From Monilinia fructicola (Eukaryota; Ascomycota; Leotiomycetes; Helotiales; Sclerotiniaceae), in contig VICG01000003.1 of NCBI GenBank assembly GCA_008692225.1, positions 3,301,001 to 3,365,000 of the forward strand: a stretch of 64,000 nt of DNA, in the 5' to 3' direction. The stretch's first letter is position 1, and each line of letters begins with the position of its first letter. This document shows positions 22,201-34,419 of this stretch, piece after piece. The notes below the pieces were generated by a model that made no database searches, had not been told where the DNA came from, and worked only from the letters and a program-made list of their open reading frames with translations. The position numbers and the translations under genes are program-made.

Positions 22201-24209
22201 CCGGTGGATTGAATGTTCTCGTCGAATTCCTCGATGAGGACTATGATGATGCTAGGGATCTTGTTCTCATTGGTGTCAATGGTATCTGGAATGTGTTTGA
22301 ACTTCAGGTATGTTAGCATACCCAATTCTCAATCTTTTGACTAAAATTTTGTTAGGGGCCAACTCCAAAAAATGACTTCTGTCGCATCTTCTCCAGAAGC
22401 AAGATATTATCACCATTGGCGCTCGTTCTGGACCGTGTACTAGATGAAGAAGATGAACTTTCTGAACTCATCGAGGGACGGATTGTCAATATCTTCTATC
22501 TTTTCTCGCAAGCAGAAAATTATGTCAAGGAGGTTGTGGCTGATCATGTAGTTCTCAAACGTAAGTTTTTTTTGGTGTCATTTCATGGTACGGTTACTCT
22601 AACACTACATTAGGGGTTCTGAAGGATCTGAGACGCATGACACCAGTGCATCAAATCACCATGCTGAAGTTCATCAAGAACCTATCTATGTTATCGACAA
22701 CCCTCGAATCACTCCATGCCGCAAATGCCATTGAACTGTTGATCGACTTATTGAGCTCAAGTATGAAGCGCACGCCTGATCACTTCCGTGAAATCTCGAA
22801 TCAGGTTTTGAATACTATGTATAACTTATGTCGACTCAGTAAAGAGCGACAAGAGGATGCAGCTTTTTAATGGAATAATACCATTACTTCAACGAATCAT
22901 GAAGACCAAACGTCCCCCGAAGGAGTTCGCTCTGCCTATATTATGTGATATGGCGCATTCTGGGAAAGTTGGACGTAAATATCTTTGGCAGAATAAAGGG
23001 TTACAGTTTTATGTTTCATTACTGGAAGACCAATATTGGCAGGTCACCGCTTTGGATGCCATATTTATTTGGTAAGTTGAACACGCTGTGGGTAACAATG
23101 CATCTACTGATTCTGGATCCAGGCTCCAAGAAGAGACCGCCAGGGTTGAAAAAGCTTTACTAGAAGGTAATTTTACTGCCATGATAGTACAGTGTTTCAC
23201 TGCACCGAAGGCGAACGCCTTTGACTATAACTTATTGGAACCTTTACAAAAGCTCTTACGGTTGAGTTCACCTATTGCCGGCTCACTCGCTCGAACTGAA
23301 TCTCTTCACTGGTATTTTACAGAAGCTTAACCATAAAAAGGCTGTTGTGCGACTAAATTTGCTACGTATCGTTCGTAGCATATGCGATTCTAGCGGTGAT
23401 GAAGCAGAAAGCATCAGGCATCATGCCTTGTTTGAAGTAATTCAACATCTTGCTGAAAATGATAGTGCGGTGCTGGTAAGAAACATGGCAAGTGAATTGG
23501 TCAAGTTCAATTTGGAGAAGGCCTCCGAGAATGGAAGTGCTTCAAGGTCTCGATTGACTTCGAGACGTGGAAGTTCTTTCACGCCACCCTCACTTCAACA
23601 TACTGCGTCAACTCCTTTGACTCCAACTCAAGCTAGTCGAATGTCACAAACATCAGCATTTATTGATGGTAGTGTTACACCTCATAGACGCTCGGGTATC
23701 ACATCGGCAGCATCTAGCAGCACAGAATCCCTTCATTATCGACCTAGAACGACGGAAGGGACAACTTCCATAATGCGAAAGACAAGTGGCGACTTGACAA
23801 ATGGGGTGCCGCCTAGCAAAAGTCGATTACCTCGAACATCACTGCTACGTGCATCGCGGTCTTCGATAGCGGCACCGCAGCTCAGGGATGATTCCTCACA
23901 TCTTAGAAGAGAAAATAGGGAGATTGGAGTTAGGACAAGAGAAAGAGAAAGGGAAAGGGAAAGAGATAGAGACAGGGATAGGGATAGGGATAGGGATAGG
24001 GATAGGGATAGGGATAGGGATAGGGATAGGGAAAGGGAAAGGGAAAGGGAAAGAGAAAGGGAAAGGGAAAGGGAAAAGAGAAAGAAAGAGAGCGAGAGAG
24101 AGAACCAATAAGATCTAATACATCTACTCCGGTTGGTGGGCCTGAGCTTAAGTTGAATTCGAGGAGGAGAACAACGAGACCGCCTAGTGGTGATATTAAA
24201 TGGACATGA
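19263..24209 (+). CDS. sepH: Septation-initiation-network protein kinase SepH (Cdc7/Cdc15-like), about 11 exons, several frameshifts
   Basis: Serine/threonine kinase that acts at the spindle pole body to trigger septum formation. The N-terminus is [12 protein letters not shown]; the kinase domain follows: [16 protein letters not shown] (ATP loop), [10 protein letters not shown] (Lys), [10 protein letters not shown] (catalytic loop), ADFGVST (DFG), GTPYWMAPE (activation segment) and [21 protein letters not shown] long Ser-rich, acidic linker and an armadillo-like helical region (VEGLVSSL to LVKFNLEKA) precede a basic C-terminus with an Arg-Asp/Arg-Glu repeat and ending SGDIKWT. Introns: 19413-19465, 19601-19655, 19686-19741, 19807-19863, 20303-20354, about 21290-21342 (weak donor), 21835-21884, 22308-22355, 22561-22613 and 23072-23122. 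Frame breaks: A4 at 20396-20399, C3 at 21046-21048, T5 at 22864-22868, near 23301 and near 24100. The direct frame stops at 24111; allowing the last shift the protein ends at 24209. Corrected length is about 1471 aa, close to SepH of Aspergillus. Confidence 0.9.
23940..24090 (+). repeat. Coding hexanucleotide repeat (GAAAGG / GATAGG)n
   Basis: Hexamer repeat within the sepH C-terminus. GAAAGG units encode Arg-Glu and GATAGG units encode Arg-Asp, giving a strictly alternating charged tract of roughly 50 residues. Because the unit is 6 bp, length changes keep the frame. Confidence 0.92.
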
Positions 24210-24845
24210 TATGATCATGATCATAATCATAAAACGTGATTATAAGATATGAAAATATGATATAAGGGATCCATGAATTGGGAAGAAAAGGGCTGGATGG
24301 ATTCATGGATGGATACTATTATGGATGGGTGGGTGGATGGGATGGATAAGGAATGGAATTGACTGCATTTTCTTCGGAGTAATTGAAAGACCATAGGGGT
24401 CTTTAAAGGGGTTTGTTCATCCGTCTACCATTTGATAGGAACTTGATAGTGTTTGCATATTTGCGAGGAGTTCCTAGGTGCATTGAGGGAAAGTAGGGGT
24501 TGGGATTGGGGATTGGGGTTGGGACTGATATTGATACAACATCCACGGATGAAATGAAGAAGTAGTCCTTTTTTTTAGTATTTTAGAGATTAAATTAAGT
24601 GAGTTGAGTTGAGTCGAATTGAATAGAGAAATGAGAAATAGCAATATAATGGGCTGTGATTGTCTCTTGTTTTGGGGAATTGTTAGCAGAGTGCTATATA
24701 CTCTTAGGTGAACAAAGTATAGATGGGCATCGGGAGAATATGGGTGAAACCACCAAACGTCCCTCGATATATACTTTGACTTCGGATCAGGGCTCATACC
24801 ATACATACCATAACATGCTTCAAGTCAAGCAAGCTTCACGCATAC
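24210..24845. other. 3' region of sepH
   Basis: Contains GGAT-type simple repeats (24290-24350) and GATTGGGGATTGGGG repeats (24498-24520). No gene is supported. Confidence 0.55.
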
Positions 24846-25680
24846 ATGAGCCCGCACCCACGATCGCTCTCCCCAATCGCTCAACGGGACGTCCTCGACA
24901 AATTATCGCTTTTCCTCACGTGTGCCTCCCTCCCTCCCTCCCTCCGGTCTAACAATGGGCTCACGCGACTAGACTGGTCGTCGAAGATCGAGAAGTATCT
25001 CCTGCGTTACGCTACGTTAGATTGGCGGAGATGTATCGCGCGTTGGGTTTCTTTGCTTGTGGGGGCCGGGATCGCATCTCATCTACGGCTGGTTCGGGCC
25101 CTAGAACAAAGGCACTTGGCTCTTCAAGAAGCAGGACGTCCTCTGGTGTGTGTCTGCGGTTCGTTGCGCTCTGGAGTATGCATGTCCGAGGATGGGATTC
25201 GAAGTTCACGATGGCGCACCGGAGGATCGTCGGCCATTCCTCGAGGCGAGACCGTGTCGAAGTGTCGGGTGCGTATATATCAGAGCCCGCTCGCATCATC
25301 TCAAGGCGCAGTTCCGTCGAATACAAAGCTGTAGGCACCGAGCGGTGGTCGGCTCGTGCTCGATCTTCCCGTTTGACCCCCGTCCGCGATCATGCGTTGG
25401 GCAATCGATCCCCCGATTTCGGCAACATGGCGCGCAGGCTCGTGGTGGAAACTTTTCCGTGCCCCCGCTGCGTGCGGATGGTGTTTCGTGCGTGCGAGTC
25501 ATTGGGTATTCGAGTATGCCTATCTCTGGCACTCGGGTTCTCCCGTGTGTGTGGCTTGCTCGGATCTCGTGGAAGGATGGCGTACACCCGTGGATATCCT
25601 AGAACATCTTCATCTCGCGCAACCGGTTTTCGTTGGAGGATCGTGCTGCTGGGATTATGAGGATCGAGTGAGAATTCGTT
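24846..25680. other. GC-rich island with long open frames in several phases; coding status unresolved
   Basis: About 0.8 kb clearly richer in G and C than its surroundings, ending abruptly near 25680. Several frames on both strands stay open for 100-210 codons, including plus-strand frames at 25022-25660 and 24846-25334 and minus-strand frames at 25012-25338 and 25390-25755. Plus-strand peptides such as VLDKLSLFLTCASLP and LEHLHLAQPVFVGG read like protein, but none belongs to a family I recognise and no single frame spans the island. It could be a GC-rich gene broken by the same single-base errors seen elsewhere in the window. It could also be non-coding. Confidence 0.4.
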
Positions 25681-26293
25681 GATTGGATCTACAGATTTGG
25701 GAGGTTGATGCGCTTTCGTCTGAGGCTGAAAGATAGTTGAGTCATTATACGTCATTACTAGATTTAGATGATTATGGCCGTATGTGCTGATGCGAAGAGA
25801 TCGGAATGTTACATCATCTCATTTACATTGAGAGGTTGTTGACTTGAGATTGGTTGCTCTTGACTAGGACTTTCGAAAGTATGGATCCAATACATTGTAT
25901 TGCTTTGATTGGGACCTAAGATTTGCGCCGTTTGATCTTGTTTGACTGTCTAAGGTTGACTGACAATCTTTGGACTACGTATTATCTCGTCTTTAGGAGA
26001 ACTTTCTACGCTGTAGGATGTTTCTTCTTGGTTCAGACGTCTTTGAAAGTGAGATTATCTCATCTTAGTTGATTATCTGATATTCATCCAAATGGCCTAA
26101 ATCTCAACTAATTGTCTCTTTTTGATTGATAGATCGATAGATTCATATATGTTGTTTATCTTGGTACTATTGGCACGATAAATGAAGGGGCATGATTAGG
26201 TCTTTTGTACTGATCCATTCATTCATATAAGCTGACTGACTGGCACTTAGCCCTTCTCATCTATCTAATCTGTTTCTAGCAATCACCGTTCTG
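25681..26293. other. Intergenic, no gene seen
   Basis: Ordinary composition with TTGACTGACTGG-like short repeats near 26230. It is the 3' region of the orphan minus-strand ORF. Confidence 0.5.
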
Positions 26294-27049
26294 TTACTTT
26301 TGCTTTATTTGAGCCTGAATGAACTTGTCAGGACAAAATTTCCTAACAAAGCCCCGAATGTTCGAGCCAACAGGCCCTGAAACTTCCACCTGCTTCTCAT
26401 TCTCTAGTGCTCTGATTAAGATTACGGTACCGTAATTTCGGGCATCCTTTTCCTTCTCTAGTCTTTCTAAGCCGCAGTTTCTATCCTCAATAGTGGGGAA
26501 GCTAATGGTGATGACCTCCTGAAGGCTTCTAACCGCCCGAGGAGCGACCGAGCTGGATTGGGAGCTAGCGAATGCCCCTCTGCCTGAAGTATAAGGTACG
26601 GAGGTATTGGCGCGCTGGTGCTCAGGGGTAAAGCTCAATTCACTAGCCTCGGCAAAGGAAAGAGAAGGAGCTCCTCCCGCTGGGCCGCTGTCGTCAAAGG
26701 AGAGTGGGACCGCACAGTTGGCGAGACTGGCGTCGTCGAAGTGGGCGATCTTTAGGCTTTCAGGCTCTTCTGAGTTTCTTTCTTCCATCCACACTGGAAT
26801 CCTCGATAGCTTTTGAGCGGGTACGGACGCGAGAGGCTTGGCTGAAATACTAGGACTCTGCGTGGTATTTGCCCTGGGAGTGATGGAGGTAGCAGGGGTG
26901 GCAGAGGAGCTTACGGCCACTGGGACGGAGACATCAGAAGAGGTGGTAGGAGCAGCGGTAGCAGATACTACGGCTCTACTTGCTTCGATCTCATCCATTA
27001 GAACGTCGAGTTCTTCCATGGAGGCCAATTCATCATAGTTGGTAGACAT
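26294..27049 (-). CDS. Uncharacterised single-exon protein, 251 aa
   Basis: Uninterrupted frame from an ATG at 27047-27049. The N-terminus is acidic (MSTNYDELASMEELDVLMDE), followed by a Ser/Thr/Ala/Pro-rich, probably disordered part, then ARIPVWMEERNSEE-like charged sequence. The C-terminal 75 residues look folded, with TISFPTIEDRNCGLERLEKE and VEVSGPVGSNIRGFVRKF, ending in Lys-Gln-Lys. There is no signal peptide, membrane segment or Cys cluster. The long clean frame in a region otherwise free of genes, plus amino-acid use typical of a protein, argues that it is real. The minus strand across 27050-31629 shows no partner gene. Function unknown. Confidence 0.6.
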   Translation of the reverse strand: MSTNYDELASMEELDVLMDEIEASRAVVSATAAPTTSSDVSVPVAVSSSATPATSITPRANTTQSPSISAKPLASVPAQKLSRIPVWMEERNSEEPESLKIAHFDDASLANCAVPLSFDDSGPAGGAPSLSFAEASELSFTPEHQRANTSVPYTSGRGAFASSQSSSVAPRAVRSLQEVITISFPTIEDRNCGLERLEKEKDARNYGTVILIRALENEKQVEVSGPVGSNIRGFVRKFCPDKFIQAQIKQK

Positions 27050-30000
27050 TCTGCGTAAGGTATGGTAGCTGTTAGTCTAGGACTGTGAGTTGCTTGATAG
27101 ATCGAAAGGATGGAAGTAGACGAGAGTCCTTGCATCTGTCGATATTCTCGAGATTCTCGAGCACAAAAAGCAATACTCGCGTAACATCATGAAACCAGAC
27201 AATAGCAGCGAATTAAGCGAGGAAGGCCTAACAATTACTTCATGCTTCCCTTCGCTTCGCTTCGCATCCCGCTTGATACTGTATAGAACCTAACAACAGG
27301 AAAGAACAAAGTGCTGAGCGTTCAGGGAGAGACATTTGATTTTCTTTCTACTCAACAGGTACTTGTTGCTCAATTGCATACCAAGAAATACTCCATTCGC
27401 TTAATTCTTTTGATCTAGCACTACCCAGGCAGATTCTTAAGCTCAATTACCCTAGTCACCATAAAAACTAGTACAATATACCGTATCTCTATTTTTTGGC
27501 CGCAAGATATGTCAGTAATCGCTTGTCGAAGAGCATGAGCAACAAGGAGGCATCAATGTCAAATGGGATGATCAGATCAAAGAGCTTCTTCCTGCATTTA
27601 TCTAGTCCCAATCCCATTTTGAGATACCAAAATAGTCTTGCCCCAAAGAAGAAATTGCCAATCTAGCAAGCACGGAACATCTAGCCTTCATAATGGGTCA
27701 AAATTTCATGATGAGGACCGGTGTTAAGAGGGTAGGATGAGAGACCTATGCAAGCGCAGCGAAGGAGACGCTGCATTTCCTTCGAGCTTGCTGTCTAGCA
27801 ATATGAATCATTAGGTATATAATTGATGCAACTCTTGTCAAGGAGCCACGACTGCTCTATGGTATACATTAAAATACAATAATCTATTCGTTCAGGTTAG
27901 CGCAAAGTTTTATCGTACTTTTCATCCATATTTCTAAATGGATCCTCAGTTTTCTGCAGATAATACCGGCATTTAGAATAGAAATTTGAAAATGAAGGGT
28001 TTGTGGGTTGTGTTAGCATGATAGTGTTTGCAGATATAGAAATTGCAGCTCTGAATCGCTACAGTTGTTCCAAACTTTGCAAAATTACTCACAGTCGTTT
28101 TGAACTTTTAAGTGCATCTTTGGATTAGCACCTCTCGGTACCGAAGCCCAAAAGGACGGGCTATCATTGATGCAACGTTGAGTCATCGCTATTTGGCAAC
28201 TATTGATTAGCATGACTGTGGCGAAATACTTCAAGGTTACTACAAGAAAGTTGCATGGAGACATGATACTCTGAGGAATTCTGGAACCGTTCTGGTTGAG
28301 AGGATGACGGAGCACATGCGCTCTGAGAGAAGAGATACTTTACTCGAGCGAATGTTTGCAGAATACGATGACCGAACACGGTTCCTTTAATCTGTGTTCA
28401 TCTAGCTGTCAAGATAAAAGAAAAGAGATAAGTACCGAGGCAGGGAGCGGGAAAAGAGTATTCTCAATGAATCTTCTCTACAGCTTCCACGGTATATCTT
28501 CAAAGCTCATTTAGAAATGATGTGTAAGCGAAAATTTGGGAATGTGTTTTCTGGAGTTTGGAAGCAGTGATGGAGAGTCAGCGACCTATCCGCAAATAGC
28601 ACTTCGCCAACACCCTGTGCAGAGTCTCCACAATTCCTTTTCGCGATAGATTGAATCGAGGATGGAGCGGCAGCTGGATGTTCCCCGTGTTCTTTGGTCG
28701 CCATAAAGTTCATCTGGCGAGACCAGGGTTCGCGTAAGTGAGCTTGGCAATTGACTTGTGTGTCTTCTCGATTGGAGGGCGGGTGGGTATCTATCTACGT
28801 TGAGATATACAATGCTATGGTAAGTGAAAATATCGAAGATTGTCCAAAAACACGGTCTCAGGATGGGTTCCAAGATATAAAATGTGGAAACGAACTTCGA
28901 TTTGTCATTATACTGTGAAGTCTCAAGATTGTGACTGTTGTGTGGATGGCAATGTACGGAGGCTGTGGCAGTCAAGTGAATCACCGAAGATGGAAGATAT
29001 TTGGTCGGGTACATGTATTAGTGCGGGTAGGATCGAAAAGCCTGGGAGCAAAGTCCTCCCGATGTCGATTTATTCTTCTCGCCAAAGTTTTTTGATGCTT
29101 CGAAATCGTCTGCGTAGTAGCGCTTGTCGCCATGCTGCGATGACAGCCCTGATGTAGAGGTGCGAAGATGGAAAGCTGTGGAATTGAACCTCTATATAGT
29201 GATGAGTGAAGCCAGCTATCGTAGAAAACTATAGAGCAATGAAATATTGAGCTTGAAAACCCGTAATAAAGTCAGCCGCTGATGTATTTGTACCGTTGGG
29301 TATGTACCCTTCCGGCTCAGCGATCCGTGGACGTCCTAGGAGATACATACCATGAAATCAGTCTGTAGAAATAGATTTCCATCATCTATGCTAGAAACAT
29401 ATGGAGATTATTTTGGCTCCATGCTGCAAGTTTTTAGACATTCAACTGGTTTGTCCTTCAATTCGTTCTCACGCTCCTTCCTAGCCTCTCCCTTCCTCCC
29501 AGCTGTACTTATCCCAACCTATCTTAGAAAACCATCAAGGTTTCTATTATGAGGGTCGCAAAAATGGGTGAGATGAAGTTCAGTATCTCATGGACGGTTT
29601 CTATGCCCCTGTTGGAGCGACGTATTGGACAATGTGATTTGAAATGCCTTCGTCGGATACAACACTATATGCATTAAACACAATAGGTCTCGGAATATCT
29701 CCATCGGTCTAAGTTAAAATTTACTTGGAATTTTTGCTAAAGCCTTCTCTCTTGCCGTCAATCTTGTTGAATAAGCTGATTTGTAACGTTGACTGGGGAT
29801 GAGGTGAGCTTTTCGCTAGAGCACTTTTAATTCCTGCCAAGGGTAGTCTCAACAAAGAGCCTGCCGAGATATTATTGATTAGTTCGTGACTTTTCTCCTG
29901 CCCCCGAGCTACTTGATACCCTCCAATGTGTGGATATACTTTTGTTTCGATTTTTCCAGTGGTAGGGCTCTTGGAGTCTTTGTCGGTTTCTGTGGAACAC

Positions 30001-31629
30001 CTGGTGACTTTTTTTCTAGCATTGTTCTTTTGAGCAATTGTTCGCTTCTTATTCCAATTTTTTATGTATTAGTCAAGTTCCTTCAATATCCAATGAACAA
30101 ATTAATTAGTTGACTCTACTTGGGTACCTTGACGAGGAGCATCGGATCTGTGAGAACATTATTGTTCCGAAGATCTCCCGCCCCTTTCACAACTCTGTAT
30201 TCTCGCTTCGAGACACCTCTGGTAATAACCCACATTTCAGTTGAATATCAATCCACAATCAATATACTGGGTCCCAGTATCTATGAATAAGGATCTAACA
30301 CTATGATGTTATATATATCGTTGACAGCCATCGCCTTCCCTTTGATGGTTAGTATTTGATTCGCCTTGCCCAGTGTGGACTTTTTGTTAATGGCTAAAAA
30401 GTGGAGGCTCGAACCTTGTGGATTTTTTCATGGCATATATTGACTTAAATCCAAAATTAGCAATTGCTGATCAAGTTTCATTCTACCTGTGCAAGCGAAA
30501 TAGATAGGGTTGGAAGCTGGGAGGATATCTGACTTAAAGAGGCTGAAGTATAGTAGATTAATGGCTTTGATATTTGTCTTTATATAATCATGCACTTGTC
30601 TTTCAGTAGGCAGTGTAATTATACTATTCAATAAGATAGCTGTTTATGATAGAGTGTGGTGGAATTTATTAGATGAAGAAGAAAATGATGTAAGCACAGT
30701 GAAGCTTGGCAATAAAAGGCAAGGGAAATAGTACGGTGAAGTAAAAATTATGAAAATGACAATCGGCTCAACATTATACCGTTTCAAAGAGCTTCAGAAG
30801 AAAAAGAAAACTCTTGGTTGCATGTAGACATGGTCAAATGTCAAATTACTAGGCCCAAAATATGAATCAATTTGCTACTTAGAATAAGTACTATGGAAAT
30901 CGCTGACACTTTTAAGAGAGATTGGGTATTAAAAAGTAAAACTTCGTGTGGCAGATATGGGAGAAAATCTTCCCGGAAGAGATCCTTGAATGCTGAGCAG
31001 AAGTGGAAACACCCATTTTCTCCTCTTATCACCACCAGGTTTTGTCCTGTGCTTCAATTATCGAGTCGATCACTGCGTCAAATTTGGAATGGGGAGTCGA
31101 AGACTCAGCTTCAGAGGTGCAAGAGGTGGTTGATAGCGATTGAATGCATATGCGATACCGTGCATCATTCATCAAACATGTCCAGCATGAATGGGTGAAA
31201 TTGGTAGATAGGCAATAAAGCGATGGCAAGTGGAAGAATTATCCGGATGAGCAAGCAAGGAAATATCAATTTTCCATAGTAGAGTAAGTGATGGGGATAA
31301 GATAGAGGTACTCAATTAACTCATCATTTTCCGAGAAAGTCCCTACGGCGATGATGATATCTTGGTTTTTTTGCCAAATTCTTGCCGTATCACAAACCAG
31401 ACCAAGATATTAATCTGTTTCGTTATTTCGTAAGATATTGGCACAAATAATTCAATGGATGGTAGATAAGATGTGACCGCCACCAATCCTGGGGTCTGCG
31501 AATGATTGTTGTGGTGTGACAGGTTCTAAAGGATTGGTAGGAGAAGAAAATTCGGAATCTGCCATCGAGGCAGGTCGAAAGTGGAGATAGTAAGAGTGTC
31601 AAGGAACTTTGAATCATCTGCTTTTGAAA
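27050..31629. other. 4.6-kb stretch with no recognised gene
   Basis: I find only frames of up to about 140 codons, without family features. A minus-strand patch at 28585-29157 and one at 30841-31229 read locally like protein (for example YYADDFEASKNFGEKN at about 29045-29120 and FREDFLPYLPHEVLLF at about 30930-30980) but stop or shift quickly; decayed genes are possible. No inverted or tandem repeat of note was seen. Confidence 0.45.
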
Positions 31630-32932
31630 CTAATGGCATTTAGGGTTGACGAGAAGTTTTGCTGTTCTTCTAGGGGTTTTTCTCTTCTTGGGAGCTGATT
31701 TATCATTCTCGCTATCGATGTATTCGTCATCGTCTTTGCTGTACTTGTCTTCTCCATCATACTCGCTCTCATCCGCTGTATGTTCAGCTTGAGTACTTCC
31801 GTATTGCTGTGATTGCGCCAGGATCTGCGCGAGCTGGTATCTTGGCAACTTCAATTTCACGATGAGAGAAGCCGCGCTCAGAGGCTTAGCAGGTGTTGTT
31901 GTGAAACTGTGTATTCGCACCTTCAACTTGACGATAAGAGAGGGTAGTGTCGAAGATCTTGGTGGATTTTCACTGGAAGTAATCTCAGTTGATTGACCTG
32001 CATGCTGTTCCTGATATTTCGTGGCGGCATGGGTAGCCCGAGGTGAGGATTGTCTAGAATTGATGTAATGCGCATCCAATTGAGGAATCAACGATGATTG
32101 ATGCTCGCGTGGTGCTTGTGGGACCGCATGTGATAGATGAGGCTGTGATACGATGAGTGTGGTGGTAGCAAGTGGAACTTTCCTAGGCACTTGAAGGTAT
32201 GACTCAGTGGGTTCTTGATGCGTAGAATCATGTTCATCAGTAAGGTGCCTGGTATCTTGCGTTGAGACTATCTGGTACTCTTGGCATTGTAGTGGAGAGC
32301 CGTGGAAAGTCGTGTCTGTAGTGTAAAGAGACCCTTCGGTTGCCTGACGATCAACTATCATTTTAATTAGTAACTGTCCAAAAGCAGAGAATTAATTGGG
32401 GTAACGAATGTTAGATAGTGGATAGAAAGGAAGAGGGAAAAAATAACATACCAGCTTGAAGCAGAGGCTCTTCTGGCTCAGGTGTAAAGTGTTCTGCATG
32501 GAGGCTTGTGTTTTCTTCGTTCGATGGAATCTTGTCAAGCTCCGTTTCAACTTCCAAGCTACAATAGGCGGCATAATCTGTCAATTTATCGAAATCAAAA
32601 TCGTTTGTTTGAACTGAAGGTTTCTCGAGTGGAAAGGAATTGTGCGGTGGAGGACTTATAGATCGCATCATGTTGTGCTGTGCATGCAAATTAAAGTGTT
32701 GTTGTTGGGAGTGGTGGGATTCGACAAGTTGAGGCTGGGCTATCTGGTCAGATCTTTCGACATTATCTGAATACAAACTAACGATGGAATCAGTGTTGAT
32801 GTTTTGATTTTCAGTGCCTTGTGAGACTCCAGGCCGAGAAGCTAGAGTTGACGATGGAGCCTTAGTACTAGATTCAGGGATGTTGGAACTTCCATAGTGA
32901 GTCTCAAGATTCCGTGCAAACCGGTCCTGCAT
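31630..32932 (-). CDS. Uncharacterised, probably nuclear protein with duplicated SLIVKLK motif
   Basis: Two exons, joined across an intron at 32355-32451 (GTATGT...GATAG, branch-like CTAAT). From the ATG at 32930-32932 (MQDRFARNLETHYG) the exons total 1206 bases, 401 aa, without any frame break. The sequence is rich in Ser, Gln, His and Pro. The C-terminal part contains SLIVKLK twice, about 20 residues apart (SLIVKLKVRIHSF and SLIVKLKLPRYQL), then an acidic stretch and a basic nuclear-localisation-like KKRKTPRR before the end. The open frame continues upstream to about 33151 with one more possible intron (GTTAATATC...ATATGCAG, ending just before the GAC codon 3' of the proposed start), so the true start may lie further 5'. 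No catalytic family is recognised; a chromatin- or transcription-related role is only a guess. Confidence 0.62.
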
Positions 32933-33151
32933 ATCGTTGAATTTAAAGGTCAATAATAAGACAGATATTAACCACAGGTTTAAATCTGAATGTTCAAGAG
33001 AAAGATATGATGGTGGTTTAGAGAGAGGTGGTTGTCTGACCCCTGAAATTACCCGAGCACGTGATTGTGGTGTTTGATGTTGTTTGATGAAGGCTTTGAC
33101 TTGGACTAAATTATAGTAATTGTGAAATCTACATTTTTGAAGTACAATCAA

Positions 33152-34419
33152 GAAGAGGTCTTGAGATAGCCCTTAATCTGCAATACAATCTATATAGATC
33201 AATACCAAAAGGATATCAAGCCAATGGAAATTCGTGCCACATTCTTCCCAGGCCGTACCACACTGCTTTCATAATAATCATTTCAACCCAGCCATTGAAT
33301 ACGGTCATTTCACTCAAATACAACTTTTTATCCGTAATTTCTTATTCTCTAAGCTGGAATGGATGCTTGACTATAAAAAGGAGACAGCTAGACCTACTCG
33401 GTTCTTGGACTCATTATGCCAACCTCCTGGCATGCCGCTGCTTCGTACAGACAAAATTTATTCAACCTGAGTTCAGGATAAGTCGCAAGGTAGAACACGT
33501 ACATATTAAAGTTACGTATCAAAAGCATTGACTATGGAGTACGGTTCCTATAAATGTGGGCAAACAATTCATTCAAACAATCATCGCGTGTTATGAGCGT
33601 CTCATCGCATCGATATAATTGTCACGAAGCAGAGCGAAGCAGAGAACTGTAGCGCATCAAATAGTTTTACTGATCTTGTAGACTATAAGAAGAAAAAAAG
33701 AACTAGCTATAAGGGAGAAGCCATATATATATACCCATTTCAAGGGTGCCTCAGGCACCCACCTCCCTCCACGAGAGCACTTTCTTACAATGATTCACTT
33801 TACCAAAGTGGTTTGTTTGTCTATATAATTCATGATAACCCTACACTGTACAAACAAGTCAAACATACATACTCAGTGGTCAAGCTGTTCTATGCATCAA
33901 CTCTTACTCCCGAATTCCCCAAGCTAACAATTTCTATAGTGTTGGGTTATCATGGATATCGACAAACTCCGACCTGTTAGGAGTGTGACTATAAGCAATG
34001 TAACTAATTCTCTATTCAAGATAGAAACTACAATGGGACCCACTACCTGACTCGTGTTTCAGGGAACCAGGACAAAACTATAAACTACTTTAATTACTAC
34101 TATGTGGTGACTCGACCTTAGGATATTAAGTGGTGAGTCGCCATTCCTTACTCCTCACTCCTCACTCCATCAAACAGCTTGACCACTGTACAATTCTCTT
34201 TTTTTGGACTTTTTGTTTTTCGGCATGAAGAATCATACGTTGACTTCTACCACCGTTTCTTTATTTATGAACAACGAGCAGGCAATATGATATGACGTTA
34301 GATCATCGCGCGACAGAGTTATCAAGTACAACAAACACAACATCAAATTTTCTTTTTAAATCATCAATTTAACTTGACTTACGCTAGTAAATTTGCTCCT
34401 TCCAATGATCATAATTTTG
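33152..34419. other. Intergenic region containing a MITE candidate
   Basis: Lies upstream of the nuclear-type orphan (minus) and downstream of the Fe-ADH gene (minus). The only structured element seen is the inverted-repeat unit at 33874-34188. Short open frames at 33234-33531 have no family features. Confidence 0.5.
33874..34188. mobile_element. Candidate MITE with 16-bp perfect terminal inverted repeats
   Basis: The left end CAGTGGTCAAGCTGTT (33874-33889) is matched exactly by the reverse complement at 34173-34188. The body is about 315 bp and non-coding. TA follows the right end (34189-34190), but the left flank is CT rather than TA, so a clean target duplication is not shown. The CAGT start resembles pogo/Tc1-type elements. 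Confidence 0.6.

Noticed and set aside
23736..24230. Minus-strand frame of 164 codons opposite the sepH repeat
   Set aside because: It reads SLSLSLSL from the reverse of the GAAAGG hexamers and lies antisense to a well-supported coding region.
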